64,000 nucleotides of DNA, taken from assembly GCA_964633205.1 (NCBI GenBank), contig CAZWFN010000008.1:17451-81450 (forward strand). Direction: 5' to 3'. This DNA is from CAYVQE01 sp964633205 (GTDB lineage: Bacteria > Myxococcota > B64-G9). Position 1 is the stretch's first letter. The number at the start of each line of letters is the position of its first letter. The translations under genes were made by a program, and so were the position numbers. Positions 1 to 7,646 of this stretch are shown in pieces. The notes under the pieces are model-generated. The model was not told the DNA's origin. It did not search any database and was given only the letters and a program-made list of their open reading frames with translations.

Positions 1-158
1 ATACACAACACCTTGATAAATAAATATATTCCAAATCAAAATTTCATACAAATTAATCAAGAATTAGTATGAAGCAATCCGCGAAGCGAGTCAAGCGAGA
101 TCACCGGCGCCGGACTCTCGACACCGGCTGGCGTGGTCGTGTTCGTTCTGGTGCCGGC
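1..158. other. AT-rich window edge, no gene
   Basis: The first ~75 bases are strongly AT-rich, with runs such as ATAAATAAATATATT, and then switch abruptly to the high-GC composition of the rest of the window near position 80. No reading frame here looks coding. The stretch lies downstream of the rhomboid gene, which runs on the minus strand. It could be an AT-rich intergenic or regulatory region of a gene to the left, or an assembly junction. The sequence alone does not decide this. Confidence 0.5.
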
Positions 159-923
159 TCAGTGCATGTAGCCGCCCGAGCCGTCGTCGTCGCGGTCGAC
201 CACCCGCAGCTTCTTCTTCAGCCGGCGGTAGCGCCGCTTCATGACGGCCAGCTTGATCCAGCCCCAGACCCGGCGCGGCCGCCAGGCGCCGGTGACCAGC
301 AGAAAGCCGGCCAGCATGCCGCCGAAGTGGGCCGCCAGCGAGACGTTGCTGGCGCCCAGGGTGACCGACTGCAGCAGGCCCAGGCCGACGAACAGCATCA
401 CCAGGTGCTTGCCCTTGATGGGAAACAGACCGAACAGATAGACGTAGGTGTTGGGGTAGTTGAAGCCGAAGGCCACCAGCAGGGCGTACAGCGCCCCCGA
501 AGCGCCCATGGTGGGCACGCTGCGCTGCGACTGCGCCAGCAGCGCGCCCAGCAGGATGGTGGCGGCGGCGAACAGGCCGGTGACCAGGTAGAAGCGAACG
601 AAGCGCCGCGCCCCCCAGAAGCGCTCCAGCGGCGAGCCGAACATCCACAGGATCAACATGTTCCACAGGATGTGGGAGATGCCCATGGGGTCGTGGAGGA
701 ACATGTAGCTCAGCGGCTGCCAGATGCGCCCGCCGAACAGGAAGCGATCGAAGCTCAGCGCCAGCTCGTCGAGCAGAAAATCGAGCCCGCCGTCGAGCCG
801 GCCGATGATCAGCTCGAGCAGGAACACCCCGCTGTTGATAATCAGCAGCCACTTGACCGCCCGGGTCAGCCGCCAGTTGAGCCCGAAGCGCGGGAAGGGT
901 GAATTGGGATTGCCCTGGTTCAT
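159..923 (-). CDS. Rhomboid family intramembrane serine protease
   Basis: Predicted 254-residue polytopic membrane protease that cleaves single-pass membrane proteins inside the bilayer. The catalytic dyad is visible: Ser142 in GASGA (TM4) and His199 in AAHFGG (TM6). His84 and Asn88 in HILWN match the oxyanion/HxxxN motif of the rhomboid L1-TM2 region. About six membrane segments lie between residues 22 and 212. A basic tail (KRRYRRLKKKLR) and an acidic C-terminus follow. The gene is 24 bp downstream of the SpmA/SpmB-like gene on the same strand, so co-transcription is likely. Its own Shine-Dalgarno sequence is weak. The substrate cannot be inferred. Confidence 0.9.
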   Translation of the reverse strand: MNQGNPNSPFPRFGLNWRLTRAVKWLLIINSGVFLLELIIGRLDGGLDFLLDELALSFDRFLFGGRIWQPLSYMFLHDPMGISHILWNMLILWMFGSPLERFWGARRFVRFYLVTGLFAAATILLGALLAQSQRSVPTMGASGALYALLVAFGFNYPNTYVYLFGLFPIKGKHLVMLFVGLGLLQSVTLGASNVSLAAHFGGMLAGFLLVTGAWRPRRVWGWIKLAVMKRRYRRLKKKLRVVDRDDDGSGGYMH

Positions 924-947
924 GCCTGCCGTCCCATCCGCCGCCGC

Positions 948-2429
948 TCAGCCGAAGAACAGGTGGGTGAAGACCACCGCCGCCACCACCCCGGCCAGGT
1001 CGGCGGTCAGGCCGGCGGCCAGCGCGTGGCGCACCCGGTACACGCCCACCGCCCCGAAGTAGACCGCCAGCACGTAGAGGGTGGTCTCGGTGCTCTGCTG
1101 CATGGTCGAGACCATCTGGCCGATGAAGGAGTCCGGCCCGTACTGGGTGAACACCGAGCTCATGTAACCGAAGGCCCCGTTGCCCGACAGCGGCCGGATG
1201 ATGGCCATGGGCAGCACCTCGGACGGCATGCCCAGCGCCTCGGTGACCTGGCCCACGGTCTGCTTGAGCAGCTCCATGGCGCCGGAGGCCTTGAACATGG
1301 CCACCGCCACCAGGATGGCCACCAGGTAGGGGATGATGCGCACCGCCACCTCGAAGCCCTGCTTGGCGCCGGCGACCATGGACTCGTAGACCCGCACACC
1401 GCGCGCCGCGCCGTAGAGCAGCAGCCCGCCCATCAGCGCCGGGATGGCCCAGAAGGAGAAGAAGTCCAGCAGCGCCGGCCAGAAGCCGAAAGCCAGCCGA
1501 TCGGCCAGCAAGCCGGCCGGCTCCACCGCCAGGCCCATCTGCGCGATAAGCCCGTCGAGCCCCAGGCCGGCGTCGCGCATGTGGTAGAACAGCGCCGCCG
1601 GCGGGCCGGTCTCGGCCCAGCCGGCCAACACCCCGCGCAGCTCGGCCGCGGCCAGTGCCTGGCCGCCGTAGTGCAGCCCCACCGCGGCCAAAAAGGCCAG
1701 ACAGCACAGCCAGCAGAAGATGCGCACCGGCCAGCCGGCCCGCTGGCCGGTGGGCAGCTCGGGCACCTCCGGCTCCGCGGGCTCCGGCTGCGCGGCCGGC
1801 TGCGCGCCGGCCGCCGCGGCGGCCACCGCGGTGGCCGGGTCGCTCAGCCGGAAGCGGCGCAGCCGCTGCAGCAGCTTGGTCGCGGTGATGCCGACCGCGG
1901 TGGCGCAGGCCGAGGCGGCCAGCCCGGGCAGCCAGATGCTGGCCGGGTCGGCCGAACCGGCCGCGGCCCGCAGGCCGATGGTGCCGGTGGCCAGCAGGGT
2001 CAGGCTGGAGGTGTTGATGGCCAGAAACAGGCACATGGCGTTGGTGGCGGTGCCCTGCTGGCGGTTGAGCTTGTTCAGCTCCACCATGGCCAGGATGCCG
2101 AAGGGGGTGGCCGCGTTGGCCAGACCCAGCATGTTGGCGCCGAAGTTCATGATCATGGCGCTCATGGCCGGGTGCTCCGGCGGCACGTCCGGGAACAGCC
2201 AGCGCATCGGCCGCTGCAGCAACCGGGCCACCCCGCGCAGCAGGCCCGAGTGCTCGGCCACCTTCATCACCCCCAGCCAGAAGGCCATGATGCCCACCAG
2301 CTTCAGCGCCAGCCAGACCGCCTCCTTGGCCGACTCGAAGGAGCGCAGGGTGACCGCCTGCATCTGATCGGTGAAGGCACCGACCAAGATGGAGATGGCG
2401 ATCAGTCCGAGCCAGATCCAGTTCATCAT
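948..2429 (-). CDS. Fused SpmA/SpmB-like nucleoside recognition (Gate) domain membrane protein
   Basis: About 493 residues. The N-terminal half carries the SpmA signature (NFGANMLGLANAATPFG) and the C-terminal half an SpmB-like Gate domain (PLSGNGAFGYMSS). They are joined by a variable Ala/Pro/Glu-rich linker. In Bacillus, spmA and spmB are separate genes affecting spore dehydration. Fused forms are common in non-sporulating Gram-negatives, where the function is unknown but probably transport across the inner membrane. The start was set at the ATG-ATG pair 8 nt after a GGAGGG ribosome site. The longer open frame to 2687 has atypical Pro/Arg-rich content and was not used. It is divergent from the amidotransferase at 2594. 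Confidence 0.85.
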   Translation of the reverse strand: MMNWIWLGLIAISILVGAFTDQMQAVTLRSFESAKEAVWLALKLVGIMAFWLGVMKVAEHSGLLRGVARLLQRPMRWLFPDVPPEHPAMSAMIMNFGANMLGLANAATPFGILAMVELNKLNRQQGTATNAMCLFLAINTSSLTLLATGTIGLRAAAGSADPASIWLPGLAASACATAVGITATKLLQRLRRFRLSDPATAVAAAAAGAQPAAQPEPAEPEVPELPTGQRAGWPVRIFCWLCCLAFLAAVGLHYGGQALAAAELRGVLAGWAETGPPAALFYHMRDAGLGLDGLIAQMGLAVEPAGLLADRLAFGFWPALLDFFSFWAIPALMGGLLLYGAARGVRVYESMVAGAKQGFEVAVRIIPYLVAILVAVAMFKASGAMELLKQTVGQVTEALGMPSEVLPMAIIRPLSGNGAFGYMSSVFTQYGPDSFIGQMVSTMQQSTETTLYVLAVYFGAVGVYRVRHALAAGLTADLAGVVAAVVFTHLFFG

Positions 2430-2593
2430 GGGCCGCGGCCCTCCGATCGCCGGCGCAGGCGGCACCGGCCTGCGGCCGGCCGGTGCGCGGGTTCTGCAGG
2501 AATGTAGAAGCACACCCCCCGGGGCTGTCAAGCCGAGCGCCGCTTGCCGAGCAACCGGTGCTGGCCTACCCTGGGGCCGACGAGGAGGTCGCG

Positions 2594-3292
2594 ATGGCGG
2601 AGCCCGGATTGCTGGTGGTGGACAACGCGCTCGATCACGGCTTCTACCGGCCGGTAGAGCACTGGGCCCGGGCGGCCGGTGCGGCACCGGCCAGCGTGCA
2701 TCCGCCCGGCGGCCAGCCGCTGCCCGACCCGGACCGATTCTCGCACATCATCGTCTCGGGCTCCGAGGCCCGCATCACCGAGCTGGACGCCTGGGCTGCA
2801 GAGGAGGCCCGCTGGTTGGCCGCGGCAGTGGCTGCCGGCGCCGCGGTGCTCGGCTCCTGCTGGGGCCACCAGCTGATCGCGGTGGCTCTGGCCGGTCCGG
2901 CGGCGGTGCGCGCCTCGCCCAGCCCCGAGTTCGGTTGGGCCGACATCGAGGTGCTCGATCGGGATGAGCTGCTGCCGGCCGGGCCGCTGGCCGCCTTCGT
3001 CTCGCACTTCGACGAGGTGGTGCCCGGTTGCCATCCGGCGTTGCGCCCGCTGGCCCGCAGCGCCGGCTGCGCGGTGCAGGCGATGCGCTGGGCCGACGCC
3101 CCGGTCTGGGGCGTGCAGGCCCACCCGGAGGTCGACCCCGAGACCGGCCGCGGTTTTCTCAGCGGCGCTCGCGCGCTGTGGCCGCAGCACACCAGCCGCT
3201 TCGAGCGCGGCCTGACCGGACCGGTCAAGGACTCGGCTTGGGCCCCGGCGTTGGTGGCGCGCTTTCTGCGGGCCGGGCCGCGGGCAGGGTGA
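2594..3292 (+). CDS. Class I glutamine amidotransferase-like protein
   Basis: 232 residues. The nucleophile Cys89 is in GSCWGHQ and the catalytic His is in GVQAHPE, followed by a Glu two residues on, which gives the class I GATase triad. The fold and length fit a stand-alone GATase1 protein (GMP synthase/YfeJ-like family) rather than a domain of a synthetase. The start at ATG 2594 is supported by GAGGAGG six bases upstream. No synthetase partner is adjacent, so the acceptor reaction is unknown. Its last 68 bases overlap the 3' end of the convergent histidine kinase gene, so both C-termini are encoded in opposed strands of the same DNA. Confidence 0.85.
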   Translation: MAEPGLLVVDNALDHGFYRPVEHWARAAGAAPASVHPPGGQPLPDPDRFSHIIVSGSEARITELDAWAAEEARWLAAAVAAGAAVLGSCWGHQLIAVALAGPAAVRASPSPEFGWADIEVLDRDELLPAGPLAAFVSHFDEVVPGCHPALRPLARSAGCAVQAMRWADAPVWGVQAHPEVDPETGRGFLSGARALWPQHTSRFERGLTGPVKDSAWAPALVARFLRAGPRAG

Positions 3293-4436
3293 AGCAGAAA
3301 CGGGCGCCGTGGGGCTCGACCGCCTCGACCCAGATGCGACCGCCGTACAGCTCCACCACCCGGCGCGCGATGCTCAGCCCCAACCCGACGCCGGGCCGCG
3401 AGCGGTCGGTGCGGAAAAACAGCTCGAAGACGAGCTCGCGGTGCTCGGCGGCGATCCCGGCGCCGTTGTCCTCGAGAAAGAACACCGGCTCGGCGCCATC
3501 GCGGCAGCCGAAACGGATGCGGCCGTGCTCGATCTGCGCCAGCTGCTTGCGGGCGTTGGACAACAGGTTGTCGAGCAGCTGGTAGAGCCTGGTCGGTTGC
3601 ATCTCCAGCGCCGGCAGCTGCGGCTGGACCGCCAGCTCGGGCTCGGTCTGCCCGGAGGCCGGCGGTCGGTTCTCGGCTGCCGTGCGCAACACCGCACCGG
3701 GATCGACCAACTGCGCCGGCTCGCTCTGCTCGCCGAGCAAGACCAGCTCCTGCAGGCCGCGGATGATGCGGTCCATCTGCCGGGCGTTGAAGCCGATGCG
3801 CTCGACCAGCCGCCGGCCGCGGTCGTCGAGCGCCCCGCCGTAGAGGTCGAGCAGCATCTCGGCGAAGCCCTTGACCGCGGCCAGCGGGGCGCGCAGGTCG
3901 TGGGTGACCGAGGCCGAGTAGTCGCGCAGATCGCGGTTGCGCGCCTCGAGCTCGACATTCTTGCGCCGGATGATGCGCTCCGAATGCTCCAGTCGGCCGA
4001 GCGCCTGGAGCAGCTCGGCGTGCAGCCGATCGCGGCTGGCGGTCATCTCCTGCTGCGGCGTCAGGTCGCGGAACACGCCCCAGTAGCCCACCTGCTGTCC
4101 GCCCTCGTCGTGCAAGCGGTTGATGCTGGCCTCGATCCAGTGCAGCTCGCGCTGGGCGTCGTACATCCGGCAGACATAGCCGCACAGCGATTCGTGCTGC
4201 TCCAGCGCGGTCAAGATGCGCCGCAGGTCGGCGGTGGCGACCAGCAGCTCGGCCACGTTGGGCCGGGCCGCCAGACAAGACGCCACATCCGGGTAGCCGG
4301 CCAGCCGGGCGCCGTAGTCGTTGATCAGCACCAGGTTGTAGTCCAGGTCGGTCTCGAACAACCCTTCCTTGAGCTGGCTGAATGCCTGCCCGGCAGCATG
4401 GGCCAGATCGAGCTGAGACTTACCGACGCGGCACAC
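3225..4436 (-). CDS. PAS domain sensor histidine kinase
   Basis: 403 residues, without an obvious membrane segment, so probably cytoplasmic. A PAS domain occupies roughly residues 20-125, then a coiled-coil stretch, then a HisKA domain with phospho-acceptor His179 in THDLRAP. The HATPase follows with N-box NLLSNA, G1 DNGAGI and G2 GVGLGLS. The start is a GTG preceded by GGGGGGAGGG. The gene begins 43 bp after the stop of the beta-propeller lipoprotein on the same strand, so the two may form an operon. No response regulator is adjacent. The 3' end overlaps the convergent amidotransferase gene by 68 bp. Confidence 0.9.
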   Translation of the reverse strand: MCRVGKSQLDLAHAAGQAFSQLKEGLFETDLDYNLVLINDYGARLAGYPDVASCLAARPNVAELLVATADLRRILTALEQHESLCGYVCRMYDAQRELHWIEASINRLHDEGGQQVGYWGVFRDLTPQQEMTASRDRLHAELLQALGRLEHSERIIRRKNVELEARNRDLRDYSASVTHDLRAPLAAVKGFAEMLLDLYGGALDDRGRRLVERIGFNARQMDRIIRGLQELVLLGEQSEPAQLVDPGAVLRTAAENRPPASGQTEPELAVQPQLPALEMQPTRLYQLLDNLLSNARKQLAQIEHGRIRFGCRDGAEPVFFLEDNGAGIAAEHRELVFELFFRTDRSRPGVGLGLSIARRVVELYGGRIWVEAVEPHGARFCFTLPAARPAESAPPTPGPKPSP

Positions 4437-4479
4437 GGCGCCCTCCCCCCTTCGATGATACCACAGCTGCGCGGTCGGG

Positions 4480-7299
4480 CTACTCGATGACGGTCACATC
4501 GTTGGAGAACAGGTGGATGACGAAGGCGTGGCGGCCGCTGTCGTCGAACTCCACCTCGAAGGGGAAGGGCTCGACGTCCAGGGTGGAGGCCAGCGTCCGG
4601 CAGTCCGTGTCCGGCTCACAGACCAGCCGCAGCACGTCGAGGCGTCCCTCGAGCGGGTGGGTGACGTAGGCCCGGCGCCCGTCCGGGCTGGAAAACAGCA
4701 GACTGGGCGACCCTCCGGTCTCGATGGTGGCGTCGCGGACCGTGCCGCGGGCCACGTCGAAGGTGACCTCCAGGATCAGGCCCAGCGAGGACAGCGGCAG
4801 ATAGACCACGTAGATCGGCTCATCGCTCGTTCCACCGCGCAGCACCACCATATCGGTGACATAGGGGGCGAAGTCGGCCGCCAGCGGATAGACCATGCCC
4901 GTGGCGGCCAGCTCGACGCCCCGATCCTGGGGCAACAGCCGCAGCAATTGCCTTTGCTGCTCGTCGTCGGTCGCGTCGAGCTCCAGCCGGGCGATGGCCG
5001 GGGCGCGCAGCGCCGGCCGCACCCGCACCACGCGCACGTCCGGCTGCAGATCGCACAGCGGCTCGCCAGCGGCCGCCAGCAACGCCTCGGGCACGGCCTG
5101 CGGATCGACCTCGACGCACCAGGTGCGCGGCTCGTAGCGCACCGTCTCGCCGGTCGGCTGGCCGTGCACATCGACCAGGGGCACCTCCTCGCGGCGGCGG
5201 TCGAGCACCAGCACGGGCACGTCCCGCCGTCCCTCCCAGTCCCAGGTCACCAGGTGCATCTGATGGAAGGACTCGCTGACGGCGGTCTCGACCGACAGCT
5301 CGGTGGTGGTGATGCCGCAGGCCGGCAGCTGCTCGCCGATGCGGCCGAAAGCGATGTGCTGGTAGCGCGCGTTGGCGTTCTGCTCGAACTGCCCGGGGGC
5401 GTGCTCGAGGTCCAGATCCAGCAAGGGCACCAGCAACAGGTCGGAATCATTGCCGCGCAGGTTGGCCATGCCGGTCGAGCCGAAGCCCATCAGCTGGTGG
5501 TCGGCCAGATCGGCGATCAGGAACTGCCCCCGGCGGATGCCCGATTGGCGGTCGATCACCTGTACCGTATTCGACAGCGCATCGGTCATGAACAACCGGT
5601 CGCCGGCGGCAGAGTTCACCAGCCGCGGCAAGGTGGCGCCGATGGTCACGTCGAGCAACAACATCTCCTCGGCGCCGGCGGTGTAGAACCGCACCCGGTC
5701 GTCTCGGGCGCAGGCCACCACCACGGTGTCCGGCTGGCCCAGCAAGGAGTAGTTGTCGCTGGTGATCAGGCTCTGCGGGCCGCCCTGGTTCGATGGCAGC
5801 GGGATCTCGCCGACGCGGCCGAAGGCCTGGACGCCCGGCAGAATCAGCGGGTTGTCGGCGGTGACGTCGATCACGACCACCCCGTTCTGGGTGGCCGCGT
5901 AGAGGTGCTCGTGGGTCAGGCCCTGGGCGTCGTCGAAGCGGGCCGTGGTCAGGGCATAGGGCAGGCCGTCCAGGGTGATGCTCTGCAGCGGCACCGGCTC
6001 CAGGATGGGCGCGCCGCCGGCGTCGCTCGCCGGCTGCATGGCCCGCACCCGGGCGCCCCGGACGTCGGCCGCGTACAGCCGCAGATGCTGCGGCGCCCCG
6101 TGGCTGCGGCGCAGCGCCAGGGCCGAGTTCTTCCAGCCGCAATCGATCTGGTCCGCGCGGCCCGTCGGGTCGGGCGGCGGCCAGACCCGGCCGAACGCGG
6201 AGCCGTCGCGGGCGATGCGCCAGATCTCGTTGCTCTCCGCCAGCGCGGCGTAGAACACCCGCCCGGCCGAATCGTAGACCAGATCCGCTATCGGCCCCAG
6301 GCGCTGCTCCGGGCTGGAGCGGCAGTAGGGCACCCGGTCGCTCAGATCGACCACGATGGGCTGGTCGAGGGTTTCGACCGCAAAGATGGCCAGCGCGGGC
6401 CGACTGATGTGGCTGACGGCGATATCGTGCAACAGCGGCTCGTCGGTCCGCGGGAAGGACCACACCAGCGCCGGCCGGAAGGGCCGGCCATCCGCGGTGG
6501 CCGGCATGGCCACCGGCTCGGCCGTGGCCAGCGTCTTTTCGTAGAGCAGGCGATTGAGGTCGACGTCCCAGCCCCACAGGCCCAGATCGAAGTGCTGCTC
6601 CTCGTCCTCTCCCGCCGCCACCCGCGCGGCGTTCACCCAGAAGAACTTCAGCTTCACCACCCAGCTGCTGGGATCGGCCAGATCGAGCTCGAAGTCGGTC
6701 AGCGCCACCGCCCCGGATAGCAGCAGCGCGCACTGGCCGAAGTCGAGGTGCAGGCCGCTGCTGGTCTCGAACAGGCTGAGCAGGTCGGCCTCCCGGCTGA
6801 TCGCGCCGAAGATCGGCACCGGAATGCCCGGCGGCGTGAACAGCGACCACAGCCCGGCGCGCAGATGCAGCACCTGCTGCACGCGCTCGGCGACCGGATG
6901 ACCGGGGCCGCGGTAGTCGAAGGCCCGGCGCATGCTGGAGCGGCCGGTGGTGTTCTCCAGGTGGACGTCGGTGTCGCCCTCGCGATCCAGCACCGGCACC
7001 CGGGCGAAGATCTCCTCGCTGGCACAGCTGTACGCGTCGGCCCCGGGGGCCTGCCAGCCCGCGGGCTGCTGAAACGAGACGTGCTCGGCCTGCACCTGCC
7101 CGAACAGGACCGCGTTGTCGGCCGCCACCGCGGCCAGCCGCTCGGCGCACAGCACCACGGTGTCGCCCGAGAAGCCGGCCTTGGGCCACATGGCCGACAA
7201 GCCGACCTGCGGCGGCGGAGCGGCGAAGTCGCGGGTGCAAGCGCTGAACAGCAGCAGTGGCAGCAACAGCGCATGGGGGAACAGCCGGAACATGGACAT
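4480..7299 (-). CDS. Large secreted lipoprotein with IPT/TIG-like and beta-propeller regions
   Basis: 939 residues. The start is ATG 7299, preceded by GGAGG. The longer frame to 7548 was rejected because this start begins a clear lipoprotein signal peptide (MSMFRLFPHALLLPL, lipobox LFSAC). Residues ~35-80 look like an IPT/TIG immunoglobulin-like fold. The remainder is rich in YncE/NHL-type propeller repeats with phrases such as SPDGRRAYVTHP and DDSGRHAFVIH. It is expected on the cell surface or in the periplasm. The histidine kinase follows 43 bp downstream. A perfect 10-bp-stem hairpin lies 24 bp upstream of the start codon. No enzymatic motif was recognised. Confidence 0.75.
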   Translation of the reverse strand: MSMFRLFPHALLLPLLLFSACTRDFAAPPPQVGLSAMWPKAGFSGDTVVLCAERLAAVAADNAVLFGQVQAEHVSFQQPAGWQAPGADAYSCASEEIFARVPVLDREGDTDVHLENTTGRSSMRRAFDYRGPGHPVAERVQQVLHLRAGLWSLFTPPGIPVPIFGAISREADLLSLFETSSGLHLDFGQCALLLSGAVALTDFELDLADPSSWVVKLKFFWVNAARVAAGEDEEQHFDLGLWGWDVDLNRLLYEKTLATAEPVAMPATADGRPFRPALVWSFPRTDEPLLHDIAVSHISRPALAIFAVETLDQPIVVDLSDRVPYCRSSPEQRLGPIADLVYDSAGRVFYAALAESNEIWRIARDGSAFGRVWPPPDPTGRADQIDCGWKNSALALRRSHGAPQHLRLYAADVRGARVRAMQPASDAGGAPILEPVPLQSITLDGLPYALTTARFDDAQGLTHEHLYAATQNGVVVIDVTADNPLILPGVQAFGRVGEIPLPSNQGGPQSLITSDNYSLLGQPDTVVVACARDDRVRFYTAGAEEMLLLDVTIGATLPRLVNSAAGDRLFMTDALSNTVQVIDRQSGIRRGQFLIADLADHQLMGFGSTGMANLRGNDSDLLLVPLLDLDLEHAPGQFEQNANARYQHIAFGRIGEQLPACGITTTELSVETAVSESFHQMHLVTWDWEGRRDVPVLVLDRRREEVPLVDVHGQPTGETVRYEPRTWCVEVDPQAVPEALLAAAGEPLCDLQPDVRVVRVRPALRAPAIARLELDATDDEQQRQLLRLLPQDRGVELAATGMVYPLAADFAPYVTDMVVLRGGTSDEPIYVVYLPLSSLGLILEVTFDVARGTVRDATIETGGSPSLLFSSPDGRRAYVTHPLEGRLDVLRLVCEPDTDCRTLASTLDVEPFPFEVEFDDSGRHAFVIHLFSNDVTVIE

Positions 7300-7322
7300 G
7301 GGGCAGCCTCCGCGTTGGATCG

Positions 7323-7345
7323 CGAACCGCGCAGCGCGCGGTTCG
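7323..7345 (-). promoter_or_regulatory. Leader hairpin upstream of the propeller lipoprotein
   Basis: CGAACCGCGC and GCGCGGTTCG flank a 3-nt loop (AGC), giving a perfect 10-bp stem. It begins 24 bp upstream of the ATG at 7299 on the minus strand, so it would lie in the mRNA leader or serve as a dyad operator. No U-tract follows in either direction, so it is not a classical terminator. Confidence 0.45.
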
Positions 7346-7389
7346 GACCAGTATAGCCGAGCTGACCGGCGAGACCAGCCGCGGTCGCT

Positions 7390-7405
7390 GACAAGTTCGC
7401 TTGGC
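7390..7405 (+). promoter_or_regulatory. Degenerate copy of the GACAAGC dyad (distal enhancer candidate)
   Basis: GACAAGTTCGCTTGGC matches the perfect dyad at 7477 at 12 of 16 positions and lies 87 bp upstream of it. The same arrangement of a degenerate distal copy and a perfect proximal copy recurs at 9321/9418, which argues against chance. Confidence 0.4.
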
Positions 7406-7476
7406 AGCGGTCCGAAAGAGCTTCGATCGAATTTCGATCTCGTTTTCGGCACCTTGGCGGCCTGCACGATCCGCAC

Positions 7477-7492
7477 GACAAGCGGGCTTGTC
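7477..7492 (+). promoter_or_regulatory. Perfect 16-bp dyad, candidate activator enhancer site
   Basis: GACAAGC-GG-GCTTGTC is a perfect inverted repeat and is identical to the one at 9418-9433. It is centred about 88 bp upstream of the -24 GG of the sigma54-type promoter at 7571, close to -112 relative to the predicted start site. Bacterial enhancer-binding proteins typically bind at about this distance. Confidence 0.55.
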
Positions 7493-7570
7493 GCCGCCGG
7501 CCAGCGCTGGCTCCAGGCCGTATCCCGGATGGGGATTTCATCCCGCACGGTTGGAGCGCAGCCGGGGTGC

Positions 7571-7586
7571 TGGTATCATTCCTGCA
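7571..7586 (+). promoter_or_regulatory. Candidate sigma54 promoter for the Kazal/MopE lipoprotein
   Basis: TGGTATC-ATTC-CTGCA has GG (7572-7573) and GC (7584-7585) exactly 12 bp apart, as sigma54 RNA polymerase requires. It fits the TGGYAYR half except at the last base and differs from TTGCW at one base. Transcription would start near 7597, 50 bases before the ATG. Confidence 0.45.
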
Positions 7587-7646
7587 AGAGTCAGAAGTAG
7601 AGTCGGTGCCAGGTAGTGCCGTTCGCGGCCTGGACGAGGAGAGGGC

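Larger units (their letters stand above)
7300..7646. other. Divergent intergenic region with hairpin, dyads and sigma54 promoter
   Basis: This 347-bp gene-free region separates two divergent lipoprotein genes. From left to right it holds a perfect hairpin (7323-7345), a degenerate copy (7390-7405) and a perfect copy (7477-7492) of a 16-bp dyad shared with the next intergenic region, a TTCGATCGAA palindrome (7422-7431), and a -24/-12 sigma54-type promoter (7571-7586) facing the plus-strand gene at 7647. Confidence 0.6.

Noticed and set aside
7334..7350. A minus-strand -24/-12-like site in front of the propeller lipoprotein
   Set aside because: Only GC of the -12 half is conserved, and the site falls inside a GC-rich hairpin.
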